In this document: in pieces, positions 6,712 to 7,238 of the stretch
Layout: each line of letters starts with the position of its first letter
Numbering within the stretch: position 1 is the first letter of the stretch
NCBI GenBank assembly: GCA_021819635.1
Contig: JAKAQQ010000035.1
Span: forward strand, 1-7,238
Direction: 5' to 3'
DNA length: 7,238 bases
Origin: Pseudomonadota bacterium
GTDB taxonomy: Bacteria > Pseudomonadota > Gammaproteobacteria > JAKAQQ01
Made by a program: the position numbers and the translations under genes
Notes under the pieces: generated by a model
The model's database searches: none
Told to the model about the DNA's origin: nothing
Seen by the model: only the letters and a program-made list of their open reading frames with translations

Positions 6712-7238
6712 TCATGATAAGGGATCGGCCCGACGCCCGTCCCACGGACGCTGCGGAAGCCGGTAGCGGCGGGGGTAGCGAACGGCCAGAAGAAAGAGGC
6801 CCTGGGCCGGGGCGGTCGGCCCGGCCCGGGACCGGTCTCCGGAGGCCAGCACCTCGGCGATCCACCCGCTCGGCTGGCGGCCACGCCCGACCAGGAGAAG
6901 ACTCCCGACGAGGTTGCGCACCATGTGGTGCAGGAAGGCGTCGGCCTCGATGTCGAACCAGATTTCCGGGCCGCGGCGCACGACGCGCAGCCGGCGGAGC
7001 GTGCGCACGGACGTCCGCGCCTCGCAGGACGCCGCGCGGAACGCGGCGAAGTCGTGACGCCCGAGAAGCGGGCGGACCGCACGACGCATCGCGCCGAGAT
7101 CCAGAGGATCCCGCACCCAGGCCGTCCGCCGGGCGAGAAGCGCCGTGGGCTCCGGACGGTTGAGGACCCGGTAGAGATAACGCCGGGAGCGCGCCGAGCG
7201 GCGGGCGTCGAACTCGTCGGGAACGACGCAGGCCCAGC
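6712..7238 (-). CDS. truA: tRNA pseudouridine(38-40) synthase TruA, C-terminal 174 residues (5' part outside window)
   Basis: Converts uridines 38, 39 and 40 of the tRNA anticodon arm to pseudouridine. The frame is open from the window edge to the TGA at 6712-6714, leaving about two thirds of a ~260-residue enzyme. Visible family motifs in order are FDARRSARSRRYLYRV, with the active-site Tyr in RRYLY; LLGRHDFAAFRA; FDIEADAFLHHMVRNLVGSLL; the GWIAEVLASGDRSRAGPTAPAQGL block; and the closing YPRRYRLP. The catalytic Asp of the RTDAGVHA motif is upstream of the window edge, so activity cannot be confirmed here. In E. coli the same gene lies upstream of accD with dedA in between; here accD follows directly after 24 bp. 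The gene is probably the first or an early member of the operon ending in purF. Confidence 0.95.
   Translation of the reverse strand, partial: WACVVPDEFDARRSARSRRYLYRVLNRPEPTALLARRTAWVRDPLDLGAMRRAVRPLLGRHDFAAFRAASCEARTSVRTLRRLRVVRRGPEIWFDIEADAFLHHMVRNLVGSLLLVGRGRQPSGWIAEVLASGDRSRAGPTAPAQGLFLLAVRYPRRYRLPQRPWDGRRADPLS

Overview
The window is ordinary core genome from a GC-rich (very roughly 70% G+C by eye), Gram-negative bacterium. An lpxH gene implies lipid A synthesis. An Escherichia-type PurF, a GroEL of proteobacterial character and a truA-accD-folC-SPOR-cvpA-purF gene order like that of Escherichia coli all point to Proteobacteria, most likely a high-GC gammaproteobacterial lineage. No species can be named from the sequence alone. 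Eight protein genes fill the window: two are cut by its edges, and no RNA gene, mobile element, CRISPR array or phage remnant is visible.

Layout, left to right. Positions 1-1028 (minus strand) hold the groES-groEL chaperonin operon, with the groEL 3' part outside the window. Its control region (about 1029-1144) has a near-consensus housekeeping promoter (TTGACA, 16-bp spacer, TATTAT) immediately followed by a CIRCE operator, the HrcA repressor site. Transcribed divergently, lpxH (1223-1945, plus strand) encodes the lipid A enzyme UDP-2,3-diacylglucosamine hydrolase. It ends 6 bp from the end of a convergent minus-strand operon.

That operon reads from 7238 down to 1952: truA (partial), accD, folC, a DedD-like SPOR-domain membrane protein, cvpA and purF. 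From accD on, the genes are packed with GTGA or short overlaps, and folC, the SPOR gene, cvpA and purF all begin with GTG. The set joins tRNA pseudouridylation, malonyl-CoA formation, folate polyglutamylation, an envelope/septal peptidoglycan-binding protein, the CvpA membrane protein and the first committed step of purine synthesis. The operon promoter must lie outside the window, upstream of truA.

There is no convincing undescribed system here. The observations worth a second look are regulatory: the CIRCE/promoter architecture, the coupled GTG starts, an out-of-frame ATGA junction just before accD, and GC-rich hairpins at the lpxH leader and at the convergent purF/lpxH ends.
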